A stretch of DNA of 64,000 bases, taken from contig NZ_JAGJCB010000013.1 in NCBI RefSeq assembly GCF_017814435.1, forward strand, positions 1-64,000, given 5' to 3'. Position 1 is the stretch's first letter, and each line of letters starts with the position of its first letter. The DNA comes from Mariniflexile gromovii (GTDB lineage: Bacteria; Bacteroidota; Bacteroidia; Flavobacteriales; Flavobacteriaceae). Shown here one piece after another: positions 36,620 through 45,449 of this stretch. The position numbers and the translations under genes are program-made. Below the pieces are notes generated by a model. The model had not been told where the DNA came from. It made no database searches and saw only the letters and a program-made list of their open reading frames with translations.

Positions 36620-38194
36620 ATGAAAAAAATATTATTTCTAATGCTTTTATATTTAACGTTTACAAATATAAACGCACAAATTACTACCTCAATTACTAGC
36701 GTGTATTTGAATAACCAGACAACAGTGTCTAATTGTAACACGCTAGATTTTGGTACTGTTCAAAATAACAATCTAGTTTTAAATTTCAAGCTTTCCAGAC
36801 CTCAAATCTTACCCAGCGGAACAGGTACGTTAAGGATTATGTTAAAGTTAAACTCTACTTCTAATCCTCAAGTAATTGGTTCGCCTCAAAGCATTCAAGA
36901 TACTTTTTGGTCTGGCGATTCATATGAATCAACTATTAGTGGTAATATATCTGCATCTCAAGTTCAACAAACGGGAAGTTCTATTTATTTAGAATTTGAA
37001 ACTTCTGGAGGCAATAAAACTTCAAGTTGTAGCTATCCAATTACTAAAACGCCAACACCAGAGTTTAATTTACAGCCAACATCATTGAATGTCTCTTGTG
37101 GTTCAACAAGTTCTTACGTATTTACAGTTGTAAACGTCAACAATTCATCAGGTACTGTAAGTTATAGCTGGAATGTTGGTTCTGGGTGGAAATATAATGG
37201 TGTTCCTGTAAGTGGTACATTTACAACTACCACTAATGTAATTCAGTTATCGCCTGCATCAGGTACTGTATTGCCTTCAAACGTAACTATGACACCTACT
37301 TTAAACGGCACTACTTATCCAACAAAAACCACAACCATAAGTCGTCCTAATATTTCACAAACAATTACAGCCATATCTGGTGCATCTACATTATGTAGTG
37401 GTAGTACAAATTACAATTTTGGTACTGAAAATGTATTAACGGGGCAAACAGTTACTTGGAGTTTATCTAACAGTACGGTCGCCACTTTAAGCAATGCTTC
37501 AAATACGGGGGTTACACTAAGCTTAATTGGCTATGGTGGGGTTGCATTAACAGCTACCATAACTAATGGCTGTGGTCAATCTTATAGCAAAACTAAAAAC
37601 TTGTTTGCTGGTGCTCCATCGGCTATAGCAGTAGCTAGAGGTACCGCGCAATCTGAGTATTGTGATATAAAGTACCATTATGTGCCTTTTATTATTAACC
37701 AAGGTACATCTTTAAATTTTACTTATTTATATCCAAATGTATCTTACAGTTTAATATCCAACGGTAATGGTGAATATACCTATACTTTTGCATTTCCAAA
37801 AGCGTATAGTGGTTATTTTAACATGTATGCAGTAGTTACAAATAGCTGCGGTTCTTCAAATTATGAAAGTGAAGGCGATTTTTATATTCAAAGCTGTAGC
37901 GAGATTCAATCTATGGCGAGTTCTAATAAATCAAATCTTGACACCATTTTTAAAATTTATCCAAATCCATCAAACGATGTGGTGTATTTAGATTTGGTTG
38001 ACGCTAACAATGTCCCAGAAAAAAATACCGAAATAAGTGCTTCTTTATATGATATGCTAGGTTTTGAAAAAGAAAAGGTTAAAATTAAAGACAATAAAGC
38101 AGTTATTGATGTGAGTGCATTACCTTCTGGACTGTATGTTTTAAGAATAACCATTAATGGTGAAACGGAAACACATTTAATTTCGAGAAAATAA
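36620..38194 (+). CDS. T9SS substrate with type A sorting domain
   Basis: A 524-aa secreted protein: signal peptide (MKKILFLMLLYLTFTNINAQ), then a Ser/Thr/Asn-rich region of Ig/PKD-like beta domains (about 150-240, 250-330 and 345-430; e.g. VTWSLSNSTVATLSNASNTG), then a type IX secretion C-terminal domain (FKIYPNPSNDVVYLDLVD ... LPSGLYVLRITINGE ... HLISRK). The C-terminal domain directs export by the gliding-associated T9SS, to which the gldE/gldD region of this window also points. Ligand or enzyme activity is not evident; adhesion is plausible. Confidence 0.9.
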   Translation: MKKILFLMLLYLTFTNINAQITTSITSVYLNNQTTVSNCNTLDFGTVQNNNLVLNFKLSRPQILPSGTGTLRIMLKLNSTSNPQVIGSPQSIQDTFWSGDSYESTISGNISASQVQQTGSSIYLEFETSGGNKTSSCSYPITKTPTPEFNLQPTSLNVSCGSTSSYVFTVVNVNNSSGTVSYSWNVGSGWKYNGVPVSGTFTTTTNVIQLSPASGTVLPSNVTMTPTLNGTTYPTKTTTISRPNISQTITAISGASTLCSGSTNYNFGTENVLTGQTVTWSLSNSTVATLSNASNTGVTLSLIGYGGVALTATITNGCGQSYSKTKNLFAGAPSAIAVARGTAQSEYCDIKYHYVPFIINQGTSLNFTYLYPNVSYSLISNGNGEYTYTFAFPKAYSGYFNMYAVVTNSCGSSNYESEGDFYIQSCSEIQSMASSNKSNLDTIFKIYPNPSNDVVYLDLVDANNVPEKNTEISASLYDMLGFEKEKVKIKDNKAVIDVSALPSGLYVLRITINGETETHLISRK

Positions 38195-38210
38195 AAAAAC
38201 ATCACAAAAA

Positions 38211-38247
38211 AAAAGCAGTTTTAGAAAATCTACCTAAAACTGCTTTT
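38211..38247. terminator. Bidirectional terminator
   Basis: Stem AAAGCAGTTTTAG / CTAAAACTGCTTT with a 9-base loop, with A-rich left and T-rich right flanks. It ends both the T9SS gene (forward) and the TM2 gene (reverse). Confidence 0.9.
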
Positions 38248-38264
38248 GTTTTTTATGATTTTAC

Positions 38265-38609
38265 TTAAAACCAAGGTTTTCTACCCACTTGGTAGGTTTG
38301 GTAAAACTCTTCATCAGTTTTGGTTAAGTATATAATGCCTTCAATTAACCCTACTATACCTACTAGCGAAGCCGCAATTCCGCAAGTAATAACTCCTAGA
38401 ATGATGGTAATAACCAACATAATAATACCTTCTTTTTGATATCCTAAGATAAATTTATGAACTCCAAAAGCACCAAGTAAAATAGCTAAAACACCAGCTA
38501 ATATTTTTTTGTTTTCACCAGCAGCAATTTTATTTGCTTCTTGTGCAAATTCTCTTGCAGATTCTTTAGCCCCATCTACCGCATCGTTTAAGTTTTTTTC
38601 GTCAGACAT
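38265..38609 (-). CDS. TM2 domain protein
   Basis: A 114-aa protein with a charged N-terminus (about 35 residues) followed by a TM2 module: KKILAGVLAILLGAFGVHKF, LGYQKEGIIMLVI and a second long hydrophobic pair, with the conserved FGVHKFILG turn. TM2 proteins are small inner-membrane proteins of unclear role. Last gene of the reverse-strand run that starts at 41710; 67 bp after the TauE gene. Confidence 0.9.
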   Translation of the reverse strand: MSDEKNLNDAVDGAKESAREFAQEANKIAAGENKKILAGVLAILLGAFGVHKFILGYQKEGIIMLVITIILGVITCGIAASLVGIVGLIEGIIYLTKTDEEFYQTYQVGRKPWF

Positions 38610-38676
38610 GTTTTTGATTTTTTTTGGTTAAGATATAAATGTAGTAAAAAAATGAATTGGTTGCGTAAAACAACAG

Positions 38677-39441
38677 TTACCTAAACAACATGATTATGCC
38701 CCCTAAAGCGGTAACAATAAACACAAACCTTCTGTAATTAACATTCGAAATGAGCTTAACAATATAGGCCCCTAAGAAAAAACCAAGAATAACTGCTGGT
38801 ATTAATACCGAATTTAAAACCAAGGTTTCTACACTTACGGTATTCCAAACGAATATATGAAATGGCAGTTTGAACACGTTGATGATAAAAAACAACCAAG
38901 CGGCGGTACCAATAAATTCGTTTTTAGGCATACGCATGGCTAGAAAATAAATATCGGAAATAGGGCCTGCTAAATTACCAACCATAGTTGTAAAACCAGC
39001 TAGAAACCCTGCTGAATTTGAAAACCACTTGTTGGTTGGTACCGTAGTGGATTTTCTGTTCTCCATATAAAACATAATGAATACAGACCCTATGATGATG
39101 ACTGCCATAATGCGTTTAAAAACAGCTTCAGAAATATCATTTCCTACCCAAACACCTACTAAAACTCCAATAACCATTGAGGGTAGTAGTTTTTTAATAT
39201 ACTGCCACTGCGCATGTTTGTTATAATAAACAACTGCAAAAATATCAGCAAAAATTAGCATGGGCAGCAATATACCCGTTGATGCTTTTTCACCAAAAAC
39301 AAAAGCAAGTATTACAACAATAATAATACCTATACCTTTTATACCCGATTTTGATAAGCCCAATAAAAAAACGGCGAAACAAATAGCAGCCCATTGTAAT
39401 ACAGTAAGATGAAAAGATTGAAGAATGTCTAAGTATGTCAA
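38677..39441 (-). CDS. TauE/SafE family exporter
   Basis: A 254-aa inner-membrane protein with seven to eight helices and the duplicated half-motifs of the family (FLLGLSKSGIKGIGIIIV near residue 25; FLAGFTTMVGNLAGPI near residue 145). TauE/SafE proteins export sulfite, sulfoacetate or related organic anions. No sulfur genes are adjacent, so the substrate is unknown. Fourth-to-last in the reverse-strand run, 52 bp after a VOC gene. Confidence 0.9.
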   Translation of the reverse strand: MTYLDILQSFHLTVLQWAAICFAVFLLGLSKSGIKGIGIIIVVILAFVFGEKASTGILLPMLIFADIFAVVYYNKHAQWQYIKKLLPSMVIGVLVGVWVGNDISEAVFKRIMAVIIIGSVFIMFYMENRKSTTVPTNKWFSNSAGFLAGFTTMVGNLAGPISDIYFLAMRMPKNEFIGTAAWLFFIINVFKLPFHIFVWNTVSVETLVLNSVLIPAVILGFFLGAYIVKLISNVNYRRFVFIVTALGGIIMLFR

Positions 39442-39493
39442 AGTTTGGTGTTTGGTGTTTTTTTGTTTTTTGGAACTTTAATATTGATGCTTT

Positions 39494-39880
39494 TTATAAA
39501 AAAGCAGCATCTATAGGTTCCCAAAGTTCTATTTTATTGCCATCATTATCTAAAATCCAGCCAAATTTACCATAATCGTAGGTTTCCATATCTCCAATTA
39601 TTGTAACGCCTTCCTCTATTAAAACCTTTAGTAATGCTTCTAAATTTTCAACCCTATAATTAAACATAAAATCTTTTTTTGAAGGCTCATAGTATTTGGT
39701 GTCCTCCGCAAACGGACTCCACTGGGTAGAGCAGTCTTTACCATCTTTATCTTTCCACCAAAAAGTAGAACCGTAATCATCGGTATTAAATCCTAAATGT
39801 TTTTGGTACCAATCTTTAGTCGCTTTTGGGTCTTTTGTTTTGAAAAACAACCCGCCAATACCTGTTACTCTTTTTTTCAT
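39494..39880 (-). CDS. VOC (glyoxalase-like) protein 1
   Basis: A 128-aa single-domain vicinal oxygen chelate protein. Features are GGLFFKTKDPKATKDWYQKHLGF, the TFWWKDKDG and QWSPFAEDT segments, YRVENLEALLKVLIEEGVTI, and a final strand WILDNDGNKIELWEP, where the Glu is the usual metal ligand. Substrate unknown. It follows VOC 2 by 24 bp. Confidence 0.88.
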   Translation of the reverse strand: MKKRVTGIGGLFFKTKDPKATKDWYQKHLGFNTDDYGSTFWWKDKDGKDCSTQWSPFAEDTKYYEPSKKDFMFNYRVENLEALLKVLIEEGVTIIGDMETYDYGKFGWILDNDGNKIELWEPIDAAFL

Positions 39881-39904
39881 TTTGGTAATATGTTTATTGA
39901 AAAA

Positions 39905-40276
39905 TTAAACGTGTTGATCTACAAGAATGGCATTCCCATCAGGGTCTAAAACCACAAAACTTGCCGGGCCAGAAGTGGTTTCGTCTGCTTCACTTTCTAG
40001 TTTTACTCCTTTTTGTTTGAGTTGTTTTTGAATATCACGAACATCATCAAAAGTAGCTAGTTTGGTAGCATTTTCATCCCAACCAGGATTAAAAGTTAGT
40101 ATGTTGTTTTCAAACATTCCTTGAAACAGTCCTACCAAGGCATTGCCATTTTTCATAATAAGGTAGTTCTTGTCTAAATCGCCAGCAAACTGCGAAAACC
40201 CTAAGTTTTCATAAAATTGTTTAGACGCCTTAATGTCTTTAACGCTAAGGCTTATTGAAAAGGCTCCTAATTTCAT
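39905..40276 (-). CDS. VOC (glyoxalase-like) protein 2
   Basis: A 123-aa VOC protein (SISLSVKDIKASKQFYENLGF, ... FVVLDPDGNAILVDQHV). At the last-strand position where many VOC enzymes have the metal-binding Glu it has Asp-Gln-His (LVDQHV), so metal binding may differ. Such short VOC proteins are often detoxification or resistance-like proteins with unknown substrate. It lies 18 bp after the DUF1801 gene and upstream of VOC 1. Confidence 0.87.
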   Translation of the reverse strand: MKLGAFSISLSVKDIKASKQFYENLGFSQFAGDLDKNYLIMKNGNALVGLFQGMFENNILTFNPGWDENATKLATFDDVRDIQKQLKQKGVKLESEADETTSGPASFVVLDPDGNAILVDQHV

Positions 40277-40294
40277 ATCGTTGCGTTTTATAAA

Positions 40295-40750
40295 TTACTT
40301 TTTAATATTCTTTTCATAAATGTTTATCCATTCTTCAACAGTCATTTTTGACGCTAACTCTCCAATAAGTTCATAAGGAATATCGTCTATATATTTAAAC
40401 CTAATACAACTTTTCCCCATATCCAGTTTGCGTTTACAATGTTTAGGATATTCAGAAACGAACCAATTGTATAATTCTTTTGTGGCGTACACACTAGAAC
40501 TATACACAGCAATAAAGTTTTTTTGTGAAGCAATATACATAAAAGGCAAAGGCAATTCGGGTGTGTAATGGTACCCAGCGGGGTATATGGTATGCGGTAC
40601 AACGTAACCAATCATACCATAGCTTATGGTTTCTTCGAATCCTTTTGGTAGATTTTTATTGATGGTTTTGCGTAATTTTATAATAGGCTCTTTTCGGTCT
40701 TCAGGAAGTTGACTAATATAATCTTCAGGGGAGTTGGCTTGGTATTGCAT
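40295..40750 (-). CDS. DUF1801 protein
   Basis: A 151-aa protein of the DUF1801/YdhG-like fold: SPEDYISQLPEDRKEPIIKLRKTI at the start, then ETISYGMIGYVVPH, and CIRFKYIDDIPYELIGELASK near the end. The fold is related to frataxin-like and iron-binding proteins but its activity is unknown. It lies 24 bp after the dehydrogenase gene and shares its operon. Confidence 0.85.
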   Translation of the reverse strand: MQYQANSPEDYISQLPEDRKEPIIKLRKTINKNLPKGFEETISYGMIGYVVPHTIYPAGYHYTPELPLPFMYIASQKNFIAVYSSSVYATKELYNWFVSEYPKHCKRKLDMGKSCIRFKYIDDIPYELIGELASKMTVEEWINIYEKNIKK

Positions 40751-40774
40751 GAGCTTAACTTTAGAATTCTAAAG

Positions 40775-41710
40775 TTAACAAAATTTTGCTTTAATTTTAT
40801 CTACAATGGTTTGTGCCAATTTTTCTTTGCTTTCAACGGTCCAACCTGCTACGTGTGGGGTTAGCAATACGTTTTCTGAAGCTATTAAATATTGAAAAGG
40901 CTCTGGCATAATTGAAGTGAACATATCCTCAAACGATGCTTTTTCGTATTCCAAAACATCTAATCCCGCACCAAGGATTTTACCCGATTTTAATGCTGAA
41001 ACCAAGTCTTGAGTCACAACACTTTTACCACGTGCGGTATTTATAAACCAAAACGGTTTTTTGAATTGATTGATAAAATTAGCATGAATCATATTTAAAG
41101 TTAAAGGTGTTTGTGGCGTGTGTAAACTTACAACGTCCACCTTTTCCTGAAATTCATTTAACGCTACTTGTTTTGCGTTGGCATCGCCTACGCCATTTTT
41201 AATATCATAGCACAACACCTCAACATCAAAACCTCTTAATTTTTTAGCAAAGGCTTTTCCCATATTGCCGTAACCTATAATGCCTACGGTGCGTCCATCG
41301 AGTTCGATACCTCGGTTGGCTTCACGCTGCCATTTGCCATTTCTAACTTCTTGGTCGGCTTTATTTAGTTTGTTGAAAAGAGAAAGCAGCATGCCCAATG
41401 CATGTTCGCCTACTGCATTGCGGTTGCCTTCGGGTGCTGCAATAAGTTCGATACCTTTTGATTTGGCATAATCGCAATCTATATTTTCTAATCCTGCGCC
41501 TACACGACCGATGAATTTTAAATGGGTTGCGGCATCTAAAAATTGCTTATCGATAGAAATACGGCTTCTTAATACGATCCCATCATAATCTTTAATTTTG
41601 GCTTCGATATCTTGTTTTGAAGATGTATAATCTTCATGATTGGTGAAACCTAAATGGTTTAGTTGGTTGATTAGAAGTTCGTGATTGGTGTCTAGGTGAA
41701 GGATTTTCAT
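40775..41710 (-). CDS. D-2-hydroxyacid dehydrogenase
   Basis: A 311-aa NAD-dependent dehydrogenase of the phosphoglycerate-dehydrogenase family. The Rossmann motif is GIIGYGNMGKAFAKKL; catalytic pieces are RVGAGLENID, NTARGKSVVTQDLV (Arg), GAGLDVLEYEK (Glu region) and LLTPHVAGWT (His). It lacks any C-terminal ACT domain, so it is a short form; whether the substrate is 3-phosphoglycerate, glyoxylate or another 2-hydroxyacid is not decided. First gene of the reverse-strand run. Confidence 0.88.
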   Translation of the reverse strand: MKILHLDTNHELLINQLNHLGFTNHEDYTSSKQDIEAKIKDYDGIVLRSRISIDKQFLDAATHLKFIGRVGAGLENIDCDYAKSKGIELIAAPEGNRNAVGEHALGMLLSLFNKLNKADQEVRNGKWQREANRGIELDGRTVGIIGYGNMGKAFAKKLRGFDVEVLCYDIKNGVGDANAKQVALNEFQEKVDVVSLHTPQTPLTLNMIHANFINQFKKPFWFINTARGKSVVTQDLVSALKSGKILGAGLDVLEYEKASFEDMFTSIMPEPFQYLIASENVLLTPHVAGWTVESKEKLAQTIVDKIKAKFC

Positions 41711-41920
41711 ATACTAATATTAGACTGTAAATTTATGAAGTTTTATACAAACAAAAATGAAAATTGAATTCTAACTGAACTTTGCGGATACGCCTGAGTT
41801 AGGGATTACTCATGTATTTTATTTTTAAATTAATGAAATCGTGAATGCTACGCATTTGAAGTGGAAATCCTTTTTAATTTTAAAATGGACCAGACTTTGA
41901 TTTTGAAATAAAAATTGGCA

Positions 41921-41947
41921 GATTGTTTGGTCGTACCTCCAATGACG
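41921..41947. repeat. Remnant of palindrome-C arm
   Basis: GATTGTTTGGTCGTACCTCC followed by AATGACG resembles the right arm of palindrome C (35600-35631), with no recognisable left arm within the 288-bp gap. It appears to be a decayed copy. Confidence 0.5.
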
Positions 41948-41960
41948 TTTTAAAACAAAA

Positions 41961-41995
41961 AAAAAGCCTTACTAAACAAATAGTAAGGCTTTTTT
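41961..41995 (-). terminator. Terminator of rng
   Basis: A 14-bp perfect stem AAAAAGCCTTACTA / TAGTAAGGCTTTTT with a 6-base loop, directly after the RNase gene stop on the reverse strand, with a long A run (T on the reverse strand) beyond it. Confidence 0.92.
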
Positions 41996-41998
41996 GAA

Positions 41999-43546
41999 TT
42001 ATTTAATTTGATTACCATCTTTATCGAAAAAGTGGTATTCTAAATACGTGTAAGCATCTCTTGGTAAAATTTTAACCCATTTTTTGTGTTCAAAAAACCA
42101 TTTTGAACGTGTTGATGGAAAACCTTTTGTTAAGAAGGCTGCTATAAAAGGATGTGTGTTTAAAGTCAGCTTTTTATAGTCTTTTTTTAATAATGTTTCA
42201 AGGTCGTGCGTAATTTTTTGCACAATTCCTATAGGTGCTTCAACCTCAGAGCCATTCATTACCTCATCAGGGTTTTCTTCCTTAGTTTTAATGTTCATTT
42301 CTGGGCGAACGCGTTGTCTTGTTATTTGTATCAAACCAAATTTACTTGGGGGCAATATTTTGTGTTTTGCTCTGTCGTCCTTCATTTCATCACGAAGGTG
42401 GTTGAAGAGTTTTTGCCTGTTTTCAGCATTCGTCATATCAATAAAATCGACTACAATGATGCCCCCCATATCGCGTAAACGCAGTTGGCGCGCCATTTCG
42501 GTAGCTGCAATTAAATTAACTTCTAGTGCTGTGTCCTCTTGGTTGTTTGCTTTATTTGAGCGGTTGCCGCTGTTTACGTCTATAACGTGTAAAGCTTCGG
42601 TGTGTTCTATTATTAGATACGCACCTTTTGCCATAGAAACGGTTTTTCCAAAGGAGGTTTTAATTTGTCTTTCAATCCCAAATTTTTCAAAAATAGGGAC
42701 GTTAGACTGATACAATTTTACAATGGATTCTTTGTTTGGTGCAATTTCTTGCACGTAATCTTTAATTTGAATGTAGAGCGCTTCATCATCAACATGAATA
42801 GCAGTAAAGGTGTCGTTGAATATGTCTCGTAATATTGACGAGGCTTTATTCATTTCACCTAACACTTTACTTGGATGATGTGCTTTGTGTAGCTTTTTGC
42901 ACATTGCGGTCCAACGACCTAACAAATTTTGCAAATCTTTATCTAGTTCAGCTACTTTTTTGCCTTGTGCTACAGTGCGTACAATAATGCCAAACCCTGG
43001 TGGCGTAATGCTTTTTACCAATCGTTTTAGTCGGTCTTTTTCATCTTTGTCTTCTATTTTTTGAGAAATGGAAATACGGTTTGAAAAAGGTACTAAAACA
43101 ATATATCTACCAGCAATAGAAAGCTCGGAGCTTATTCTAGGGCCTTTGGTTGATATAGGTTCTTTTACTATTTGTACCAATAGCGATTGATTTGATTTTA
43201 AGACATCAGAAATTTTTCCGTCTTTATCAATATCTTTTTCAAATGGGAAATTTTTTAAAGTAAAATCTTTTAACTTACCTGTGCTTACACTTTTTGTGAA
43301 TTTTAAAAGCGAAGGTAGCTTTGGGCCTAAATCATGATAATGCAAAAATGCATCTTTTTCATAGCCTACATTTACAAATGCAGCATTTAGGCCTGGAACA
43401 GCTTTTCTTATTTTGGCTATAAACACATCACCAACCGAAAAGTTATTACCATCTTCGTCTTTCTGTAATTCAATAAGTTTTCCATCTTTTAATAAGGCAA
43501 AATCAACGTGCTCGGAACTAGATCGAATAATCAATTCTTTATCCAT
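41999..43546 (-). CDS. rng: Ribonuclease E/G
   Basis: A 515-aa endoribonuclease for rRNA and mRNA processing. It has the S1-type RNA-binding segment near residues 35-125 (VGDVFIAKIRKAVPGLNAAFV), the catalytic metal site LHVIDVNSGNRSNK and GGIIVVDFIDM (two Asp), and the ITRQRVRPEMN block. The expected zinc-link motif CPxC, which normally joins subunits shortly after that block, is absent: the sequence there is KEENPDEVMNGSEVEAPIG, with no cysteine. Length and organisation fit RNase G rather than full RNase E. Confidence 0.92.
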   Translation of the reverse strand: MDKELIIRSSSEHVDFALLKDGKLIELQKDEDGNNFSVGDVFIAKIRKAVPGLNAAFVNVGYEKDAFLHYHDLGPKLPSLLKFTKSVSTGKLKDFTLKNFPFEKDIDKDGKISDVLKSNQSLLVQIVKEPISTKGPRISSELSIAGRYIVLVPFSNRISISQKIEDKDEKDRLKRLVKSITPPGFGIIVRTVAQGKKVAELDKDLQNLLGRWTAMCKKLHKAHHPSKVLGEMNKASSILRDIFNDTFTAIHVDDEALYIQIKDYVQEIAPNKESIVKLYQSNVPIFEKFGIERQIKTSFGKTVSMAKGAYLIIEHTEALHVIDVNSGNRSNKANNQEDTALEVNLIAATEMARQLRLRDMGGIIVVDFIDMTNAENRQKLFNHLRDEMKDDRAKHKILPPSKFGLIQITRQRVRPEMNIKTKEENPDEVMNGSEVEAPIGIVQKITHDLETLLKKDYKKLTLNTHPFIAAFLTKGFPSTRSKWFFEHKKWVKILPRDAYTYLEYHFFDKDGNQIK

Positions 43547-43573
43547 TAAGTTAATTTTTATCCATACTTTTTA

Positions 43574-43646
43574 GTACACAGTCTCAGTTTACGGTTTGCA
43601 GTATACTACTGAAAACTGTTACTGAAAACTGATAACTGAATTGTAC
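43574..43646. repeat. Opposed short-repeat arrays forming a hairpin
   Basis: ACTGAAAACTGTT (43608-43620), ACTGAAAACTGAT (43621-43633) and a partial AACTGAATTG form a 13-bp tandem array. Directly to its left CAGTCTCAGTTTACGG and TTTGCAGT are inverse copies of the same unit. The whole is bounded by GTAC (43574-43577 and 43643-43646) and can fold into a long imperfect hairpin. It lies between rng and the 30-aa gene. Confidence 0.65.
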
Positions 43647-43763
43647 AGATGGATTAAACAATATTTTTCACAGGATTTTTAATATCCGTGGAGTTTATAA
43701 AACACCATTAAGTGTCTAAAAATTTAATAAACTCATTTCAATGAACGTTTTTGTTTTAAACCG

Positions 43764-43791
43764 AAAAAAGTAGCTTTTATAACTACTTTTT
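43764..43791 (-). terminator. Terminator of the 30-aa gene
   Basis: Stem AAAAAGTAG / CTACTTTTT with a 9-base loop, 6 bp past the stop codon on the reverse strand; on that strand the right arm ends in a T run. Confidence 0.8.
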
Positions 43792-43796
43792 AGGGT

Positions 43797-43889
43797 TTAT
43801 TTTTTCTTTTTGTGACGGTTAGCACGTGCACGTTTTTTTCTTTTGTGCGTTGCTACCTTATGTCTCTTACGTTTTTTACCACTTGGCAT
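43797..43889 (-). CDS. 30-aa highly basic protein
   Basis: A complete ATG-to-TAA frame of 30 codons, too short for usual gene calls. The product begins MPSGKKRKRHKVATHKRKKR and ends in RANRHKKKK; 20 of 30 residues are Lys, Arg or His. Tiny basic proteins of this kind in Flavobacteriia are annotated with the AURKAIP1/COX24 (mitoribosomal mS38-like) domain to my knowledge, implying a ribosome-bound protein. It has its own terminator and sits between HU and RNase E/G. Confidence 0.75.
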   Translation of the reverse strand: MPSGKKRKRHKVATHKRKKRARANRHKKKK

Positions 43890-43954
43890 AAATAGAGTGT
43901 TTTTTGATTAATAATTTATTTTAATACTGAAAACTTGTTTCAGCCAATGCATTT

Positions 43955-44245
43955 TTACTTAACGTCTACATTTGTTTTAACACCTTCTACAAATACTTTT
44001 GCAGGCTTAAATGCAGGAATATTGTGTGATGGTATTTTAATAGTAGTGTTTTTTGAAATGTTTCTACCGGTTTTCTCAGCTCTTGTTTTGATAATGAAGC
44101 TACCAAAACCTCTTAAGTAAACATTATCACCACTTTCTAATGAAGATTTTACTTCTTCCATAAATGTTTCAACAGTTGCTTGAACATCTCCTTTTTCAAT
44201 TCCTAATTTATCAGAAATTTTTGCTACTATATCAGCCTTAGTCAT
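43955..44245 (-). CDS. HU-family DNA-binding protein
   Basis: A 96-aa histone-like protein: helical dimerisation region (MTKADIVAKISDKLGIEKGD), then GFGSFIIKTRAEKTGRNISK and the beta arm with IPSHNIPAFKPAKVF, where the Pro at the arm tip is the DNA-intercalating residue. It bends and compacts DNA. CAAATATA (44290-44297), the complement of TATATTTG, is a candidate -7 box on the reverse strand. Divergent from mutY. Confidence 0.95.
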   Translation of the reverse strand: MTKADIVAKISDKLGIEKGDVQATVETFMEEVKSSLESGDNVYLRGFGSFIIKTRAEKTGRNISKNTTIKIPSHNIPAFKPAKVFVEGVKTNVDVK

Positions 44246-44384
44246 TTTTATTATATTTTATTAAGTTACTATAAATTTTAAAAGGGATGCAAATATAGGA
44301 ATTTAAAATTCAATATTTCAAACCTAATTCATTAAAATTTAAGATTATAAACGTTTATTTTTGTTCGCAGCATTTATTTAATTA

Positions 44385-45425
44385 ATGATATTTTCAAAAA
44401 CTTTAAACAACTGGTATTCAATTAATAAGAGAGATCTCCCTTGGAGGCAAACAAAAGACCCTTATTATATTTGGCTATCGGAAATTATTTTACAGCAAAC
44501 ACAAGTGGCCCAGGGTTTGCCATATTACGTCAGATTTACAGAAGAATTTCCGTCGGTTTTTCATTTGGCTAATGCCCAAGAAAGTGAGGTTTTAAAACTT
44601 TGGCAAGGGCTTGGTTATTATTCCCGTGCCAGAAATTTGCATACTACTGCAAAACATGTTGCCAACCAATTGAACGGGGAGTTTCCAAACAATTATAAAG
44701 ACTTGCTAAAACTGAAAGGTATTGGCGATTATACCGCAAGTGCCATGGCATCCATTTGTTTTAACAAACCCGAGGCTGTTGTAGATGGCAATGTGTACAG
44801 AGTATTGGCACGCTATTTTAGCATAGATACCCCTATCAATTCATCAAAAGGTGTAAAGGAGTTTAAACAATTGGCACAAGAGCTCATTAATAAAAAAGAC
44901 CCTGCTACATTTAACCAAGCCATTATGGAGTTTGGAGCAACACAATGTAAACCCCAAAGTCCCGATTGCACTATATGTCCATTTGTTAAAAGTTGTATAG
45001 CCTTCAATACAAATAGAATTAATGAACTGCCTGTAAAAATAAAATCTGCGAAAGCGAAAAAAAAGTATTTCAACTTTTTGGTTTTTGTTGATAATAATGA
45101 AAGAACCATTTTAGAACAACGCCATGGGAAAGGCATTTGGCAAAATTTGTATCAGTTTCCTTTAATTGAGACTTCCAAAAGTTGCGATTTTAAAACCTTA
45201 AATAATCTGGCTAAAAAGCATTCATTATTAAATGGTCATACTTTTGAGTTGTCCTTATATAATGACCAAGATATTGTGCATAAATTATCACATCAACATT
45301 TACACACTAAATTTTGGATTGTAAAAGTGAACAATGCCTTGCCCAATGCCATCCCAAAAAATGAAATACATACCTATGCGGTGCCTATTTTAATTGGAAA
45401 TTTCATTGAAAGTTTTAACTTCTAA
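44385..45425 (+). CDS. mutY: A/G-specific adenine glycosylase
   Basis: A 346-aa DNA repair enzyme that removes adenine opposite 8-oxoguanine. The helix-hairpin-helix LKGIGDYTASAMAS is followed by the catalytic-Asp block VVDGNVYRVLAR; an early Glu lies in SEIILQQTQV. The [4Fe-4S] ligands C-x6-C-x2-C-x5-C are seen in CKPQSPDCTICPFVKSC. The C-terminal NUDIX-like domain (FNFLVFVDNNERTILEQR) that recognises 8-oxoguanine is present. It is the first gene of the conserved mutY-ssb-gldE-gldD order. Confidence 0.97.
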   Translation: MIFSKTLNNWYSINKRDLPWRQTKDPYYIWLSEIILQQTQVAQGLPYYVRFTEEFPSVFHLANAQESEVLKLWQGLGYYSRARNLHTTAKHVANQLNGEFPNNYKDLLKLKGIGDYTASAMASICFNKPEAVVDGNVYRVLARYFSIDTPINSSKGVKEFKQLAQELINKKDPATFNQAIMEFGATQCKPQSPDCTICPFVKSCIAFNTNRINELPVKIKSAKAKKKYFNFLVFVDNNERTILEQRHGKGIWQNLYQFPLIETSKSCDFKTLNNLAKKHSLLNGHTFELSLYNDQDIVHKLSHQHLHTKFWIVKVNNALPNAIPKNEIHTYAVPILIGNFIESFNF

Positions 45426-45449
45426 AATGCTCTTAAATGTTAAACGTTT

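Noticed and set aside
42206-42710. Overlapping forward frames of 90 and 139 codons inside the RNase E/G gene
   Set aside because: They are antisense to a conserved enzyme, in two different frames, with no recognisable domains.
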